Below, one piece after another: positions 1 through 13,600 of a stretch of 64,000 bases of DNA. Every line of letters begins with the position of its first letter. The stretch's first letter is position 1. The stretch comes from Hirundichthys speculiger (taxonomy: Eukaryota > Chordata > Actinopteri > Beloniformes > Exocoetidae), in contig JAGFBZ010002395.1 of assembly GCA_018398805.1 (NCBI GenBank), forward strand, positions 310,001-374,000. The letters are read 5' to 3'. The notes below the pieces were generated by a model. It had not been told where the DNA came from. It saw only the letters and a program-made list of their open reading frames with translations, and did no database searches. The translations under genes and the position numbers were made by a program.

Positions 1-482
1 TGACTGGCTGTCTGCAGCTCTGTCGTGTCGGCTGACAAGTTAATGATTCAAATGTTAGTTTTTAGTGGGGGGTGAGGAAACGGATTGATTCATGAAGAAG
101 CTGATTGATTTTGCAATTAACACAATAAATGGACTATTTGTTGCCAGATACCTATTCAGACAAAAGCATTAAGATACATGAGTGAGATTGAAGTAGAAAG
201 AGAGAAATCTGATGTAACGTACATGATACAGAAAGAATAAGAGGCTGATGTTACCGCTTTGTCTATATGTCATGGAAAAGCTCTATGATGCACACACTGG
301 CGTACATCTCTCTGGCACTTGGACAAGTCTCCATTTAAAATCTGTCAACCATTAACAACAAATAATAACAAGCAGCACAAATATTTTATCCAGTGCAAAG
401 ACCGTCACGCCTGTTGTGAAAGCAGAGCGCGCACTGGAGCGTGGAGAGGAACATGCCCGTCACGCTTTCACACAGGTTGAGC

Positions 483-521
483 AACAGGTGGACCATCCTG
501 GACCCGGATGGTCCACCTGTT
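483..521. repeat. 16-bp-arm inverted repeat (hairpin)
   Basis: Arms at 483-498 and 506-521 are perfectly complementary over 16 bp with a 7-base spacer (tggaccc). The arm reads aacaggtggaccatcc. No terminator or mobile element end is evident around it. It may be a palindromic repeat terminus or a chance or fold-back structure. Confidence 0.7.
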
Positions 522-3500
522 TCCTGAAACTACACCTGTGCTGTGGTCCGTGCCAGGCGACGACAGGCGCCGCACGGGTGGTTTGTTCAGGATTGTTCTG
601 GAATAAACAAAAGAAAAGTGTATACGCATGCGACCACCTTTAAACATTTATGTGCCCTGTTTTTAACTTGCCTGGTTTTTTACAAAATAGCTGTTCAGGT
701 TTCTTTTGTGTCACACAGTCAAGTCATCATTGGGAGTATGTCAGTTTGTATATTAATCGTTTTAAACCATTGCTTATTTGAGGTCTTATTTTCCTACTAT
801 TTTCATCAGCAGCTTGAATTCATCTTCACCAGCCAGGCTGACCCTGAATGATGACTTAGAGCTTGGACAACTGTCATGTCAACAATTATTCAAATTTCTT
901 CAGCCAGGTGTCCAGTTTAGTCTAACAGATTTTTTTCGTGGGTCATTCAGTTGATGATGGGGGGGGTAGAAAAGTGGACTGATAACACAGTGATAACACA
1001 GTGTGTCCTTTTGTGGGTCTATCTTTGCATTCATTTGTAAATAAATTCTGTTTTTAATGCCAAAACTGGAAGGTATAAAAACGTAATGCTAAAAAAGTGC
1101 TTATCCTCCTAATCCGTGTCTAAAACACGCACAAAATGACCGTGTGTGTTTAGTCACACACGAGGTGGTGACCTGTGTTGACTCCGTGTCTCCTAGTGAA
1201 GCTCCAGGGACCTGCTGTGAGTACTCATGTTGGCTCAGGGTGTACTTGGCTGCTTACGGTGACCTCTCGGGACTTCTTGTTCCTCGGCCCACGGCCTGTT
1301 CGGTGCACAGACCGGAACATTTGGAAAGTGGCTGAAATAAAAAAAAGGCAAGGGCTACGCGGTGTGTGCGCAACATTCAGGTAACCAGAGACGGCGTATC
1401 GTTCCACAGACTGATCTGGACCTTACCCCCGACCTGAACCCACCGACCGCTCCTCCCCTCTCCTCAGACGACTTCTTGTTGTATTATCTGACTGATCTAA
1501 TAAGTTTTACAGTTTTAAGCAATGGTTTAAAAGCCGTCAACACTTGCTTAATCCCTTTCAAGGAAAAAGCCCATCCAGGTTGCAATCGGACAAATTAGCA
1601 AAAAACAGGACCAGTGATGGTAAGGGGGTGCATTGGTGTTCCACGGTTTGGATGAAGCCACCACTGATGCATAGGCATGTCTTGCAATTTTGTACAGACA
1701 TATCATCAAGGTTATTCGAGCAGGATAATGGCCTCTTCATAAGCGATACATTTTTATTTTCATGTTAGTCTCATGTCATTCAACTGACTGACAAGTGGAT
1801 GGAAAGGCAGAAAGGAAAATTGTGAGACAGCTCAATGCAAACTGGTAATATCCATCCAAAACAATGTTTAGATTTTACAAAATAACACTTGAACTTTAGT
1901 GCAAGATTTGAGGGAAGCTCTGGACTCGATTAAATTGTCTCCGCTATGTCCTTTATTTCTCTATACTTCTGTCTTATAAAGCGAAGATTAAAGCAAAATA
2001 GCAAATTTCAGCTTTGAGTTTTTGCTGCATTTTTAAAAACATCCAGCCTTTTTGCTCCATGTCCAGCAAGTACATACATCAAGCTGAGTATATAAACATA
2101 TCAGTTGAGGGCTACAAACAAGTATTTCAGTACTTTAGCTACACATTGTTACAAATATTTATTTACCTAAGTGGGACTTGTTATTCAGAACCTTCAGTTT
2201 TTTATAGCCGTGTAGTCGCTTGTATCTGACTAAAAGCATATTTTTCTTTTAATCTTAAGCTTTCTATTAATTAATTCTATTCATTTCTGTCAAAATTTAT
2301 TAAACAATGTGCAAAACTGATAAAAATTTAGTTCCTTCATGGCTCAAAGTGAAAATAGGCAGCTTTGACACTGAGCAAACAAAACAAAAAGGAGTAAAAG
2401 TTGTTTTGAGGGTTTTTTGTTTAGTTTCTGTGATTCTGCATTTTGTTAGATTTTTAAAACACGGAAGCTCGAGACTTTAGATGTCACAACAGATTCAACC
2501 AGGGAAGAAAATGACATCTCAACAGGGCACCTTGCTTATGAAAAAAACCCCAAAATGTTCCTGTTACAAAGGAAATCAGATCCCAATTGGCCTTCTCACC
2601 TCCCGATACAAGAAGTACTTAATCATGCAAATCCTCCTGCCATTTTCTGATAATGGCAGCTTATTGACAGCTTTTCCCAATACAGTTCTCAGTTATAAAT
2701 CTATCAGCGGTGTGACCATGATTGCGTCACAGTTTCTCTTGTTCAGGTGAGGGAGCAGCTTTGATCTCGGTCGGCGTAATAAGATTTCCTCACCACACCC
2801 ACAAATCACTGGAAGACCTGCAGCACACACACCACACTGACACACAGACTGGTGGCGAGAGAGGGGTTTAATCTGAAGCTGATGTAGGTGAAGATAAGGA
2901 GGAGGAAAGTGAAGAAGATGCCACTCCACCCAGTTCATGAGTTCATGAATATGACCTGTGGATGAGCTGGGGGGGGGGCTGAGGCTACAAGTGTGTAGCA
3001 GTGTGTCACCACGACAGTGTTGGCTCTGTCAACACACATTGTAACAGGGTGTGTATATATACATATGTGTTTCTTGGTTGAACTTGAAAGTCTAAGGGCT
3101 GTGTTTGCACTCCAGACTGGACTAGGCATTTGTGTAGACAGGGATCGAGCTTTTCTTCCTCTTTTAATTTATTAAATCACATCAGATCAGACCAGCTTTG
3201 AGGTTTTAAGGTTAGTCATGGCTCAGCAAACTCGTCTCTGTTGCCTAGATGTTTGGTTAAGTCTTAACATCACTAAATATTTTTTGCCTCTTTTTTTTTT
3301 TTCATTGAAAAAACTATTGATAAGAAATGACAAACAGCCGACCAGAACCTCTGAGGCCACTTCAGATCTGAAATCACTTAACTTCTGATGTACCCCGCCG
3401 CATCCAGCCTCAAGTTTCAACAATCAGTCAACAGAGAGGTATTGTTATGGCCATCAAACTATAAACCTATAAAATATGGACTAATCTGCACTGATTTAAT

Positions 3501-4004
3501 GACTTCCTGGCTCCACGAAAACAGCCTGTAGCTACACAACAGCACAACAGCATGCACTCAAAATGCACCACTTCTCCACTCTGCTTAGAACAAATCACAC
3601 CACATGCCTTAACAATGGCAAACCCACATCAGTGACTTGGTTACAGAGACATATTAGGCACTTACCAAGATCTATTTTCTTAATCCAAGTTTCCAACAAC
3701 AGAGTGTGCATGTTTCACAGATCATAAATCTTTAGTTGAATCTCCTGTCCCTTTAAGACCTGCTTACTTAAAAGCCCCACGTTGTTATGTTTGGGCTTCC
3801 AAAGTGAGTAAACCAGGGGGATAGTCAGTGTCCTGCCAACACCTGACAGGGATAGGGATTGACATGCTGACGTTCTGGTTGGCAGGGGACAACAAACTTG
3901 ACCACTGATTCATGTAGAAACATCATGTTCAGAAATTTGTGATGACTCAGTTTTTGGCTTATGGGAATAATTTGTCAACAGCATCTCTTTATTATTTTGA
4001 TGTT

Positions 4005-4039
<35 letters not shown>

Positions 4040-4139
4040 ATGTTTAGTGTAAAAAGTTGATGCCATAAACTAACAGCATGCTGCACAAACAAGGAGACAT
4101 GACTCAAATCTGGCATCATTTTTTGAGTTAAAATGAAAA

Positions 4140-4480
4140 AAGGGGAAACCTGAGTACCGCAACAATGGCATCTACTGGGTGGCAGCGCTGGTCGAAACTG
4201 CTCGTTACGCTGCTTTTGGGGGCTTTTGAGAGATTCGTACCTAGATCCTATGCAACCGCCCGCTGATTCGGAAAGCACTGATCTAACATGGTGGTAATGA
4301 CAAATGGGGAAGAATCCTTATCTGCTGAACCTCACAAGAAATTCCAGGTGATGCTGCTGTCAATTCAGCAAGGAACAGAGCAACACTGGCTGTGAGATGA
4401 GTGGTGCTGCTGTGTACATTTCCTGGAATAACTGGAGGAAGCCATAGCAGAGAGGGACGCGTGTCGGCAAAGCCCCTGAG
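4140..4480. repeat. Dispersed repeat, copy 1 (with 140-bp insert)
   Basis: Segments here match 40,033-40,235 in the same orientation. Shared phrases include aggggaaacctgag, aatggggaagaat, gctgaacctcac and ctggaataactggaggaag. Relative to the second copy, this copy carries about 140 extra bases (roughly 4,158-4,299) between the first two shared phrases. That block is more GC-rich than its surroundings and looks like a nested insertion. The family is not recognised. It is probably a non-autonomous interspersed element. Confidence 0.6.
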
Positions 4481-5817
4481 GAATGTCAGTTCTGCTCCCT
4501 TACACGTCATGTTAATAATGTAAATAATCCTGCAATCAAACTGACAAACGAGCAATATCTTCAGTAGACCTGAAGCTGCATGAGAACTGAGAAAGACTGC
4601 AAATAATGACAAAAGACATCTGCCAGCTAATAATCCATGAAGTCCAACGGTTCATTTGGCTTCTCAGTGCAACCTGACCTCCTCATCTCCCTGCAGACTT
4701 CACCTCTCGATAATATAAGAATTGGGAGTACATTTTTTTGACTGATTCTTCACTGATGCTCCTGTTCAGCTTAAAGAACAGTCTAATTTTCAATGTTTTT
4801 TTCATCAAATGAGAAAACATTACTGTGTGTAATACTGACCTTCATCACTTATAGGTTGTGTTTCTGACAGGTTTTCTTGTAGCGCAGTTAAAAAAAACAG
4901 TGACTTACAAACTGAATAACATTTTCAGTTTGTTTGGGGACACTTGTTTCGGGTCATATGTCATTCAGTGAGCTGTTCAGATTTGCAGGGATCTGAGACA
5001 TCACAGAACCCAGATCAGGGCCACCCCATCTCTATCTCCAGCCAAACTTCACATGATGCTGTGCTATCTAAACTTTGGAAATGTGTAGTGCGAAGCTGTA
5101 TGACAAATCTCAAAAGAGGCACGCTCCTCTGAAGAGGGAAGTGGAGCAAAATCAACTGTCTCACTCCTCCCATTAAACTGGCTGCCAGCAGCGGAGGATT
5201 AAAGAAATGATTAAAGAAATGATTGAAAAGATTGAATCTCTGTGGTATTTTTGTGCAACGCATGACACAGTCACTTCATGAAGACCTTGGGGAATTGGGT
5301 CAACTTGCAAAAAGGGGCATAACATGTCTCCTTTAAGGCAAGTCTCTCCATTGAAGCCTAAAACTGCAAAACACAAATCTGTAACTTTCATGTTCAGAGA
5401 AGTGGAAAATGCTACATATTTCATTTTAGATGGCTGCAGCTTAGCGAGTGTGGCGGGAATGTTTTCTGCAAATTCAATTGTGCAAACACAAAAAAATAAA
5501 ATAAAAAATGTGTTTTTGTGAATTTGCGTGTACGTGTGTGGTGGCGGATGCTGTCGTCCTCCCAGCTGCTGCTGCTGCTTCTTCTCTTCTCTTGGCTGGC
5601 GGTCAATATTGACTCAGGAATCGAAGCAACAGCCACTTTGTCAGGAGCACATGTTGGAGGGGTGGCAGACTGGTTATCTCTATGGAATCAGGTGAAAACA
5701 GAACATCTCTGGTCATCGACTTACGAAAACTAATCAATCACAACAAAACTTGAAAAATCACAGAGCTGGAAAACTGTGGAAATGCTCCCCCAGTAATGTA
5801 TCTTTCCATGTTTAAAT

Positions 5818-7393
5818 TAGGGCTGGGCAACGATTAAAATTTTTAATCGTGATTAATGGCATTATTTCAATGAAGTGCGGTTCTAACAAATAAAATGCTG
5901 GAATTCAAATCAATTCAATTCAGATTCAGTTGAATAATACTGAATAAGAATAAGGGGTGGGCAACGATTAAAAATTTTAATCGCAACTGATTGCATTATT
6001 TCCCTGATTAATCATGATTAATCGCATTGTATACGCAAAATCAAATAATGAATTCAAAAGTAGTGTAAAATGCACTTTTATTCAAATGTTCTGCTGCCAT
6101 ATGAACTAAAGTGTCATAACATTTGTTGTTCAAACACTTTTAACATCAGCACTTGTCAGTAACACATTTTTAATGTAAATCTCATCTTAAAAAATGTAAA
6201 ATAAAATAAAGCTTATTGCCACTGCCAGAGCATTAATGTCATCCTGTTATTATAAAATAAAAAAAAGTCTACATACAAAATCCAACAAAATGATTGTGTC
6301 TCAGCACAATCAGAACATTAAAACAGGTAATTTCTGAGGTAACAGCAGAAACTTTTAACGGGGAGTTCAACTTGTCAGTTGTTACAAATAACCTTGTTTC
6401 TGTCAAATCCTCCATCTGGGAGAACTTTAAAATGAAAATGTCCACGTTAAAGATCAGGAACTTACCAATCTGTGTATTATTCATTCTTTCCATTTTTAAT
6501 TGTCAATCAAATAAATAAATAAATAAATAAAAAGTGATATTTTATTATGTTTTTCGTTTTTAATCTAACACAAAAAACTAAAAAAAAAAAAAATGCCTGT
6601 TTTTTTTTTATATTTCAATTTTAGACTTAGACCAAAAATACAAAATAAAAAAACCGGCCACAGAACTGAATTTGTTTTATAATCGAGGACTGGACTTTCT
6701 GTTGTCATTACACATCTGTGCCACTAGATGGAGCTGCACTGAAGTAACTAGAGATGCGCGGATGAACCGCGCACCCGCGGGCGGAGCGGATAATCCGCAT
6801 ATCGGGCGGATGACTCTCAAAAAATAATACTTTAATTAAATTCGGGCGGGTTGCGGTTGAAGCACTCAAATAATAATAATAAGAAAAAATATTTTACATG
6901 TTATTAAAAAGGATGGCGGGTTGGTTCGGTTTTGAAAATTGGTGAAAAAAACGTTCCTGCAAATGGATAGCGGGCGGATAGAGATTTTAAGAAGCGGTTG
7001 CGGGTTAAAATATACGTCATCCGCGCATCTCTAGAAGTAAGCAGTAAGAGAACAGCAGGACAGTGAACACATGGAGCAGATCTGATGTAACATGGAGGAA
7101 TGACCGAAAGTTTTGTTGCAGTCCAGAATATGTTTTTAGACGGAATTGTTAATATTGCTACCTGAGTTGCTACCCGAACTGTAAAGTTCCCAGATTTTTA
7201 CCGTTCTCCATGTCTGTTTTAGCTTTTCCTTTTCCTTACCTGCCAATTGTCTTCCGGTTCCGAAGCAGCCAGTAACAGACTTTTCAAAACAAAAGCATGT
7301 GAGCAACATGTGTTAACGTGCAATAAAATAAATGTCGGCGTTAGTAAATTAATGCGTTGAAGCGATAATTACGCGTTAACTTTCCCAGCCATA
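5818..7393. mobile_element. hAT-like non-autonomous element (outer copy)
   Basis: The element begins tagggctgggcaac and ends with the inverted form tttcccagccata. It is flanked on both sides by the same 8-mer, GTTTAAAT (5,810-5,817 and 7,394-7,401), the target-duplication length of hAT transposons. The interior has fold-back stretches around aaaattttaatcg and matches 9,708-10,622 in inverted orientation. No transposase frame survives, so it is non-autonomous. A second element (6,749-7,033) sits inside it. Family assignment rests on the terminal motif and TSD length. Confidence 0.85.
6749..7033. mobile_element. Nested hAT-like MITE
   Basis: A 285-bp element has inverted termini: left tagagatgcgcggatgaa, right catccgcgcatctcta. 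Flanking 8-mers are gaagtaac (6,741-6,748) and gaagtaag (7,034-7,041), a 7/8 target duplication. The homologous position in the other outer copy (about 10,058-10,080, inverted) reads straight through with a single copy of the target, so an empty site is present in the window. No coding capacity. It must be younger than the outer element it interrupts. Confidence 0.88.
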
Positions 7394-7401
7394 GTTTAAA
7401 T

Positions 7402-9699
7402 GTGTTGTGGATTTTAATTCTCATAGTAGGAAACATCCAGACATTTTTTAGATCAAACCAACAGACTGTGAAATGAACATGTGCGCTCTTGCAGAAAAGA
7501 CACCAGTTAGATGATTGTGAATGTGGTACTGAAGCAAGTAGACACATGACAGGTGTCACTGGTACAAACTCCTATTAAAGGTGTGGAGCAGGGCTGTGGA
7601 GGGGGCCTCCTGAGTCTCAGCAGCACTCCACAGAGAGTGAATATTGTTCATCAGATATTCCCAGCATCCCACAGTCCTTCCTGAAAGCACAACTGTAGCC
7701 AAATGTTTGCACAAAGTATGAAGATGTCCCTCTTATCTTGACAGAGAAAATGTACTTTTTTTCCCCTACTAGTGACTGTTAGCTGGTTAACTCTTGGCAG
7801 ATTTGCATGACTCTAGTTCCATACCAGTGGTTCGGTTTGCATAGTTCCTTGCTAACGGAATAAAGGCATAGGGCTTCTTTTGTTTCAGGGGAGAAAACTG
7901 AAGTTTTGCTGCAGGATGTGAATCTTGTTTGGGGCTCAGTGCTGCCACCTAATGAACAATGAAGCAAACAGTTGCAAGTATTACACACGGGCAAGTCTGC
8001 TGAGCATGGTGCATGCACACACACAGACAAATGCACCTGCAAAACTCTTCTTGGTGTTTAGTGTCTTTACTGTCTTGTTTTTTTTTTTTTTTTTCAAGAG
8101 ACCAGCTTAAAATTAAAGAAAATATCAACAAAGCGGAAATGGAAGCAGACATCCAGCCGTGGTATCACCCTTGGCCTTATTTTGATCAGACAAACTGTGC
8201 CAGGTCCAAGAAAGGTGTGTCATGGTGCAATAAATCTCTGGAGAAAAGAACACAAGTGAATAAGACTCAAGCCGTTAGCTGCTGTGCTCAGTCAGCGGGA
8301 AGTCAAACACACGCCTACAAGGAAGAGTTTTTGACGAACAATGGGGCGATAAGGCGTCTCTTTATTCAGCAGTACATTAGAAAATGACACTGGAATGCTT
8401 TCATCAGATATTTACTCGGCGCTCATTGACATTCCACACTGGAAACTTTGGGGGGTGCGTGGCTACAGAGGCACACTCAAGACTCAGAACCACCAATACA
8501 TGTCTTTGGGTGCAATACATGGCTGTCCACCTTGGCATTTTTTCTTTTCTTTCCTTGCCCGTACATTTAGAGATTTAGAAGTAATTACCTGCTCAGCTGC
8601 CTCTGCAATTAAACGGCAGGTTCACAGCACCCTGATTAATGCAAAGGCACGTAACCCTGCCATTAGCAGCCATGAGAGGTGGAATGTTCTGACTGAAACC
8701 CTGCAGAACAAAAACACTGCTGTTGAAGTTGTTCACAAACAGAATTACACAACATGACTGCAAACCATAAAAAATACTTCATGCAATAACTGCTCTTGCT
8801 GTAAACTTTATTGAATCCAGTGTCATCTGAGTATTTTTTTTTTTTTAATCTTTCTGGATCAGATGAGGTTAAATGCAGTTCTGTTAATTCCTGGATGTTG
8901 CCTTGAGTCTTATTTCTTGATTATCAATTGTTTGAGGAAAGATGGTCATTTTCAGGTACTCCAATAAAATCTGTATCCATTTTACTCATACAGAGAACTC
9001 ATTTTAGATTTTCTTGCATCACATTCACTGCTGGAATTTTTGAGGTTCTGCTTTTTCATTGAAATTCTTTTTCCTATTAAGTATTTTTTCCTTACTGCCA
9101 CCCATTTTGCAGGTAGGGATTCAGCATGATGATGATGATGATGATTATTATTATTATTGTTATTATTAATATCATTAATGATAATAATTGCATAAATAAT
9201 TCATAATTTACCTGCTGAACATGCTACATGCCTAGTGACATTTGACTAATATTTAGAAAGAAAGGGAAAAAAAAACACCTCAAGAGAGGGCACAAAGATC
9301 ATTCTCCAATATTATTGTCAATGACACATTTAGAGACAGAAGCCCTTGTTGTGTGTATGGTGACTCTTTCTCCAGTTCAGACTGCCTGCAAACAGAAAAA
9401 TGGTTTCAGAAATCAAATATCCCTTCAGATAACATCTGTGAGGCTGTATGTGAAGATTATCTGTGCCATGTCTGTGCTCTGGAAACTCCCACTTTATCAT
9501 TAAACATACGAATATAAGTTTAGTGCAAACACGTTTATTTTTCTTTTTTTCTTCTTTTTTTTTTTTTACATTAAAAAAGAGACCCTGAGACCAGATAGAA
9601 ATCAAATGTTACTGTAAAGATACAGTTTGACACATATTGAGATAATGCTTTGATATTGCCTTAGAACTAATGTAATTTTCATTTGGAGATTTATAAAGT
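7402..9699. other. Intergenic, no gene seen
   Basis: No supportable exon. Open frames around 8,013-8,757 lack family resemblance and splice context. A T-run lies near 8,078-8,094 and a trinucleotide microsatellite near 9,126-9,170. Confidence 0.5.
9126..9170. repeat. (ATG)n/(ATT)n microsatellite
   Basis: Tandem ATG units pass into ATT units, with one interruption (attgtt). A simple sequence repeat with no coding context. Confidence 0.9.
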
Positions 9700-9707
9700 A
9701 TTATAAT

Positions 9708-10622
9708 TAGGGCTGGGCAAGTTAACGCGTTATTATCGCGTTAACTCGTTGATTTATTAACGCCGACATTTATTTTATTGCGCGTTAAGGCATGTTGCTC
9801 ACATGCTTTTGTTTTGAAAAGTCTGTTACTGGCTGCTGCGGAACCGGAAAAGAATTGGCGGAAAAACATACAGAAAAGCTAAAACAGACATGGAGAACGG
9901 TAAAAATCTGTGTACTTTACCGTTCGGGTAGCAACTCAGGTAGCAATATTAATAATTCTGCTTGAAAACGAAAATTCTGCACTGCAGTAAAATGTTCACG
10001 TCATTCCTCCATGTTGCATCAGATCTGCTTCATGTGTTCACTGTCCTTCTGTTCTCTTACTGGTTACTTTCAGTGCAGCTCCATCTAGTGGTACAGATGT
10101 GTAATGACAACAGAGAGTCCAGTCCTCGATTATAAAACAAAATAAATATAAAATAAACAGGTATTTTTTTTGTTTGTTTGTTTTTTTGTGTTAGATTAAA
10201 AAATGAAAAACATAATAAAATGTCACTTTAAATTTTTTTTTTTGATTGACAATTGAAGTGGGAAGAATGAATGATACAAAAAGTGGCAATAAGCTTTATT
10301 TTATTTAACATTTTTAAGATGAGATTTACACTAAATATGTGTTACTGACAAGTGTTGATGTTAAAAGTGTTATGTTATGGCACTTTAGTTCATATGGCAG
10401 CAGAATATTTAAATAAAAGTGCATTTTACACTACTTTTGAATTCATTATTTGATTTTTCGTATACAATGCGATTAATCGTGATTAATCAGGGAAATAATG
10501 CAATCAGTTGCGATTAAAAATTTTAATCGTTGCCCAGCCCTTATTCTTATTCAGTATTATTCAGCTGAATCTGAATTGAATTGATTTGAATTCTAGCATT
10601 TTGTTTGTTAGAACCGCACTTC
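9708..10622. mobile_element. hAT-like element, second copy, one end lost
   Basis: It starts tagggctgggcaag at 9,708 and is the inverted counterpart of 5,880-7,393, including the phrases gttaacgcgttattatcgcg, aaccggaaa and ccatctagtggtac. Homology stops at about 10,622 just after gaaccgcacttc. The terminal ~60 bp present in the first copy is missing, so no right-hand TIR and no target duplication for the left flank (attataat) can be found. It lacks the nested MITE. Confidence 0.8.
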
Positions 10623-13600
10623 TGCAGTTGTGTAAATAAAAGCATGTCTTCAACCCACTGGTGGTTCCTAAAGCAGAGTGAAGAGATGAAGGTTGGTGAG
10701 GAGAACCAGGGGTCTCTCCATCACCTCTGTGCCAAATTTCAAAGCTTTTCCTGAGCGATAGTAGTTTGTTTCGTAGAGTTCATGGGCACCGGAAAAAAAA
10801 AATGCACTTATTTAAAATCTCCCCAGGGAAAAAAAAGGTAAAAAATGATAATGAGATATGATGATGATGACATAATCTCCCTTAAATGCATTAATTTATA
10901 TGTTTACCTTGTTTTCTCCTCTTACTTCAGTAATGTGGTTTTTACAGTGTTTTACAGTGGAGTGCTATGTATAATGTGTTGCTTCCTGTTGCTACTGGTG
11001 CTTTTAGAGTTTTGAATAACTATGCATAAAATTCAGAAACGCATGATAATCATCTATAAATGGACCAACAAAACCCTGTAGGATGAAAGTGGCCAATGTT
11101 AAAGCTTTGAAAAAAAAAAAACATATTTCAGACATTTACGAGTGAAAGCTCCTTTCTCTTCAACTAATACCAGACAATCGTAGATTTTTATTCCTGCCAT
11201 AAATGCGTCAGTAACACAAAAATGTGACAGGAGCTGCAATGACCTTTAGTGTCAAGATTATTTTTTCTGTCAGCAATTTTTTTGCCTCGCATGTCAGATC
11301 CAGTAGCAGGTTATCTTCCCAAGTCTATAAGTTCTTTTTATTTTTCTTTTTTTTTTGTTAACAGTTAATGTATAACCATGTGTGAGAGGAATCAGCACAT
11401 TTCCTTTTACCTCATGCACAGATCGATGTTGGCGTGGCTTCGCAGTGAGGGAGCTAAATGGGATCATTGTCAAAAACAGGGACATATCTCATGCAAATTG
11501 GAAAAGAGAGTGCGGCGTTAAAGACTGATGCACCTGCACACTAATGCAGAATTGTTTCTCGAGTCAGATGAAAAGAATCACACTTCCTCCAAACAAGCCG
11601 ACGCTTATTAAACGCTTTCATCCATCAGAGAAGCAATCATCTCAGCTTCATCTGGTCACAGCTGTCACCTTGTAGTGACAAGTTCCAGCGTTTCCATCGG
11701 CGTAACACAAGTTTTTACTGTAAACATGAACTTTGACAAGAAGGGTCTAACAGGAGCTCCTTTGAGTCCACTTTGCTTATTTAAGTCAGTGTTTGAAACA
11801 TTAAGATTCTGGCACTGAGCCACATAATGTGAAACCCAAGTTATCTATTATTCCATGAGTAAAGAGGAAAGCTTCACACTCAGTCAACCATGGTGTCTGT
11901 CTTGTCACCCTGTGATTGCTAAACTTACCTTCCTTGTCCAGAAATCGGCAGTGACTGTTGTTTCTGACTCAAACCCCTGAAAAGGTTTGTCGATTACTGC
12001 GCAGAAGATGTAAAAGCTTTCTGAAAAAGACAAAGACATGCATTATACTGTTCGAACACAATACAGACAGGAAAAAAGCTGGCGTCTTTGACTTGATCAA
12101 GTTTGAAAAATTATTCATGTGAAAACACTTCAGAAATTGACATCAGGCGAACTTATGGAGTGTTCCTGTCATCATCACAATCATTTCAGCTTCAGTATCT
12201 CAAGTCATAGTTGGGAACCCCCTGAATGACAGGAAGGAGCATAAGAATATGTTACTTGATATAATACATCAAATTACTGCAATCAATTCTGAAAACACTT
12301 GAATCTTAAAAAAAAGAAAAGTAATGAGAAAAGTAAATGAATAAATAAAAATCACTTAAATGTCAAAAATGTTTGGCAGCAACCGTGACATTTTCGTACG
12401 CATGTTACATGTGACTTGCATTGACCTAGTTATAAGATTTCTATTGTTTTGCTTGTTTTGCAAATGTATAAAACAATAAACTAAACTTTTGCTTGGAGTC
12501 CGAGAGCACTGAACTGTCAGTGCAGTGAAGTTGAAGATGGTGCCAACAGATCTGCACTCAAAAACCCATTTTCCCAATCTGCCCCCCCCCCCCACCCCAC
12601 CCCACCCCCCACCCCACCACTGGTGGACTCTGGCCCTCTTTCTTCTTCACGCTCCTCTGCTCATCCCTAAAATTAATTCATCTGCACATCTCTATCCTAA
12701 GAACAGCACATTAACCCTGACCACAGGAGGCATCCTGATGGAAAAAAATGTCCCTCTCTGGCATCATGGCGAAACATCAGTTGACCTCTCCACCCCAGAC
12801 CCTCTCCCAGCTTTTTTCCCACCATCACGCACATGTCCTCGAATGGCTTCACTGAGACAGCAGCACAAACTGTGCGCAGACTGTTCATTCAATGTCAACT
12901 TAAATATAAATGTTGGTGTTAAAATGGACTGTTGTATAAAAGCAGCATCTACTGAGGTCATCTCGCTAACTGAACGTGTGAGCTGTTGCTATGCAGCGGT
13001 GACAGAGACTCATTTCAGAAGGTCACGCCACACTGGCTGCTTTCTGGAGGACAGAGAGACTGTAATTGGGGGCCATTAGCTGTTGCCCAAGACTAGTCAT
13101 GCAGGGTTAGTTCGTAGATTGAGACATTGTGACTGCACAGTCCCACCACCTGGATCAGTGTCCCCTACCTGTGTGACTTCCTCACCCTCTGACCTCCCTG
13201 ACCTCCATCACCAACCCCCTGCGCACACACAAACACACCACATATCTCTCCAGGTTCTTTGGTTTCTGCCTTGTCTTCAAACAGACCTTGAATCAAGGCC
13301 AACAAGACCCATCAGCAATCAAATAAAAACTCACTTTTATAACGGCTTTAAAATTCTTTCAGGGCAATCTAAACTCCATCACTTACTTTGCTAACCTGCT
13401 GCACCTTGCTGGTTGCCAGGATCGTCTCCCACTTACCTCTGATTTTATCTGTCCAGAATTCTTAGCTTGCAATCTCTTCTTGCTGGCTGGAAGCCGGCTG
13501 GAGCGTAATCACCTCAGTTCAGTTAAAAGTTAGCTATTTTTACCTCGGCTGGCTTATCTTATGTTAGCCTACGATGCTAACTAATATTACTTTATATTTA

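Larger units (their letters stand above)
1..5809. other. Gene-poor intergenic flank
   Basis: I see no coding exon here. The open frames are short, have no recognisable domain and lack consistent splice context. The stretch is AT-rich and holds a near-perfect hairpin (483-521), a G-run near 960-966, a T-run at about 4,010-4,036 and a dispersed repeat at 4,140-4,480, listed separately. The rest shows nothing I can assign. Undetected regulatory elements are possible, because conservation cannot be judged from one sequence. Confidence 0.6.

Noticed and set aside
12525..13079. 184-residue plus-strand open frame
   Set aside because: Begins in a C-rich simple tract (Pro/His run), has no domain, no consistent splice or promoter context, and overlaps equally long antisense frames.
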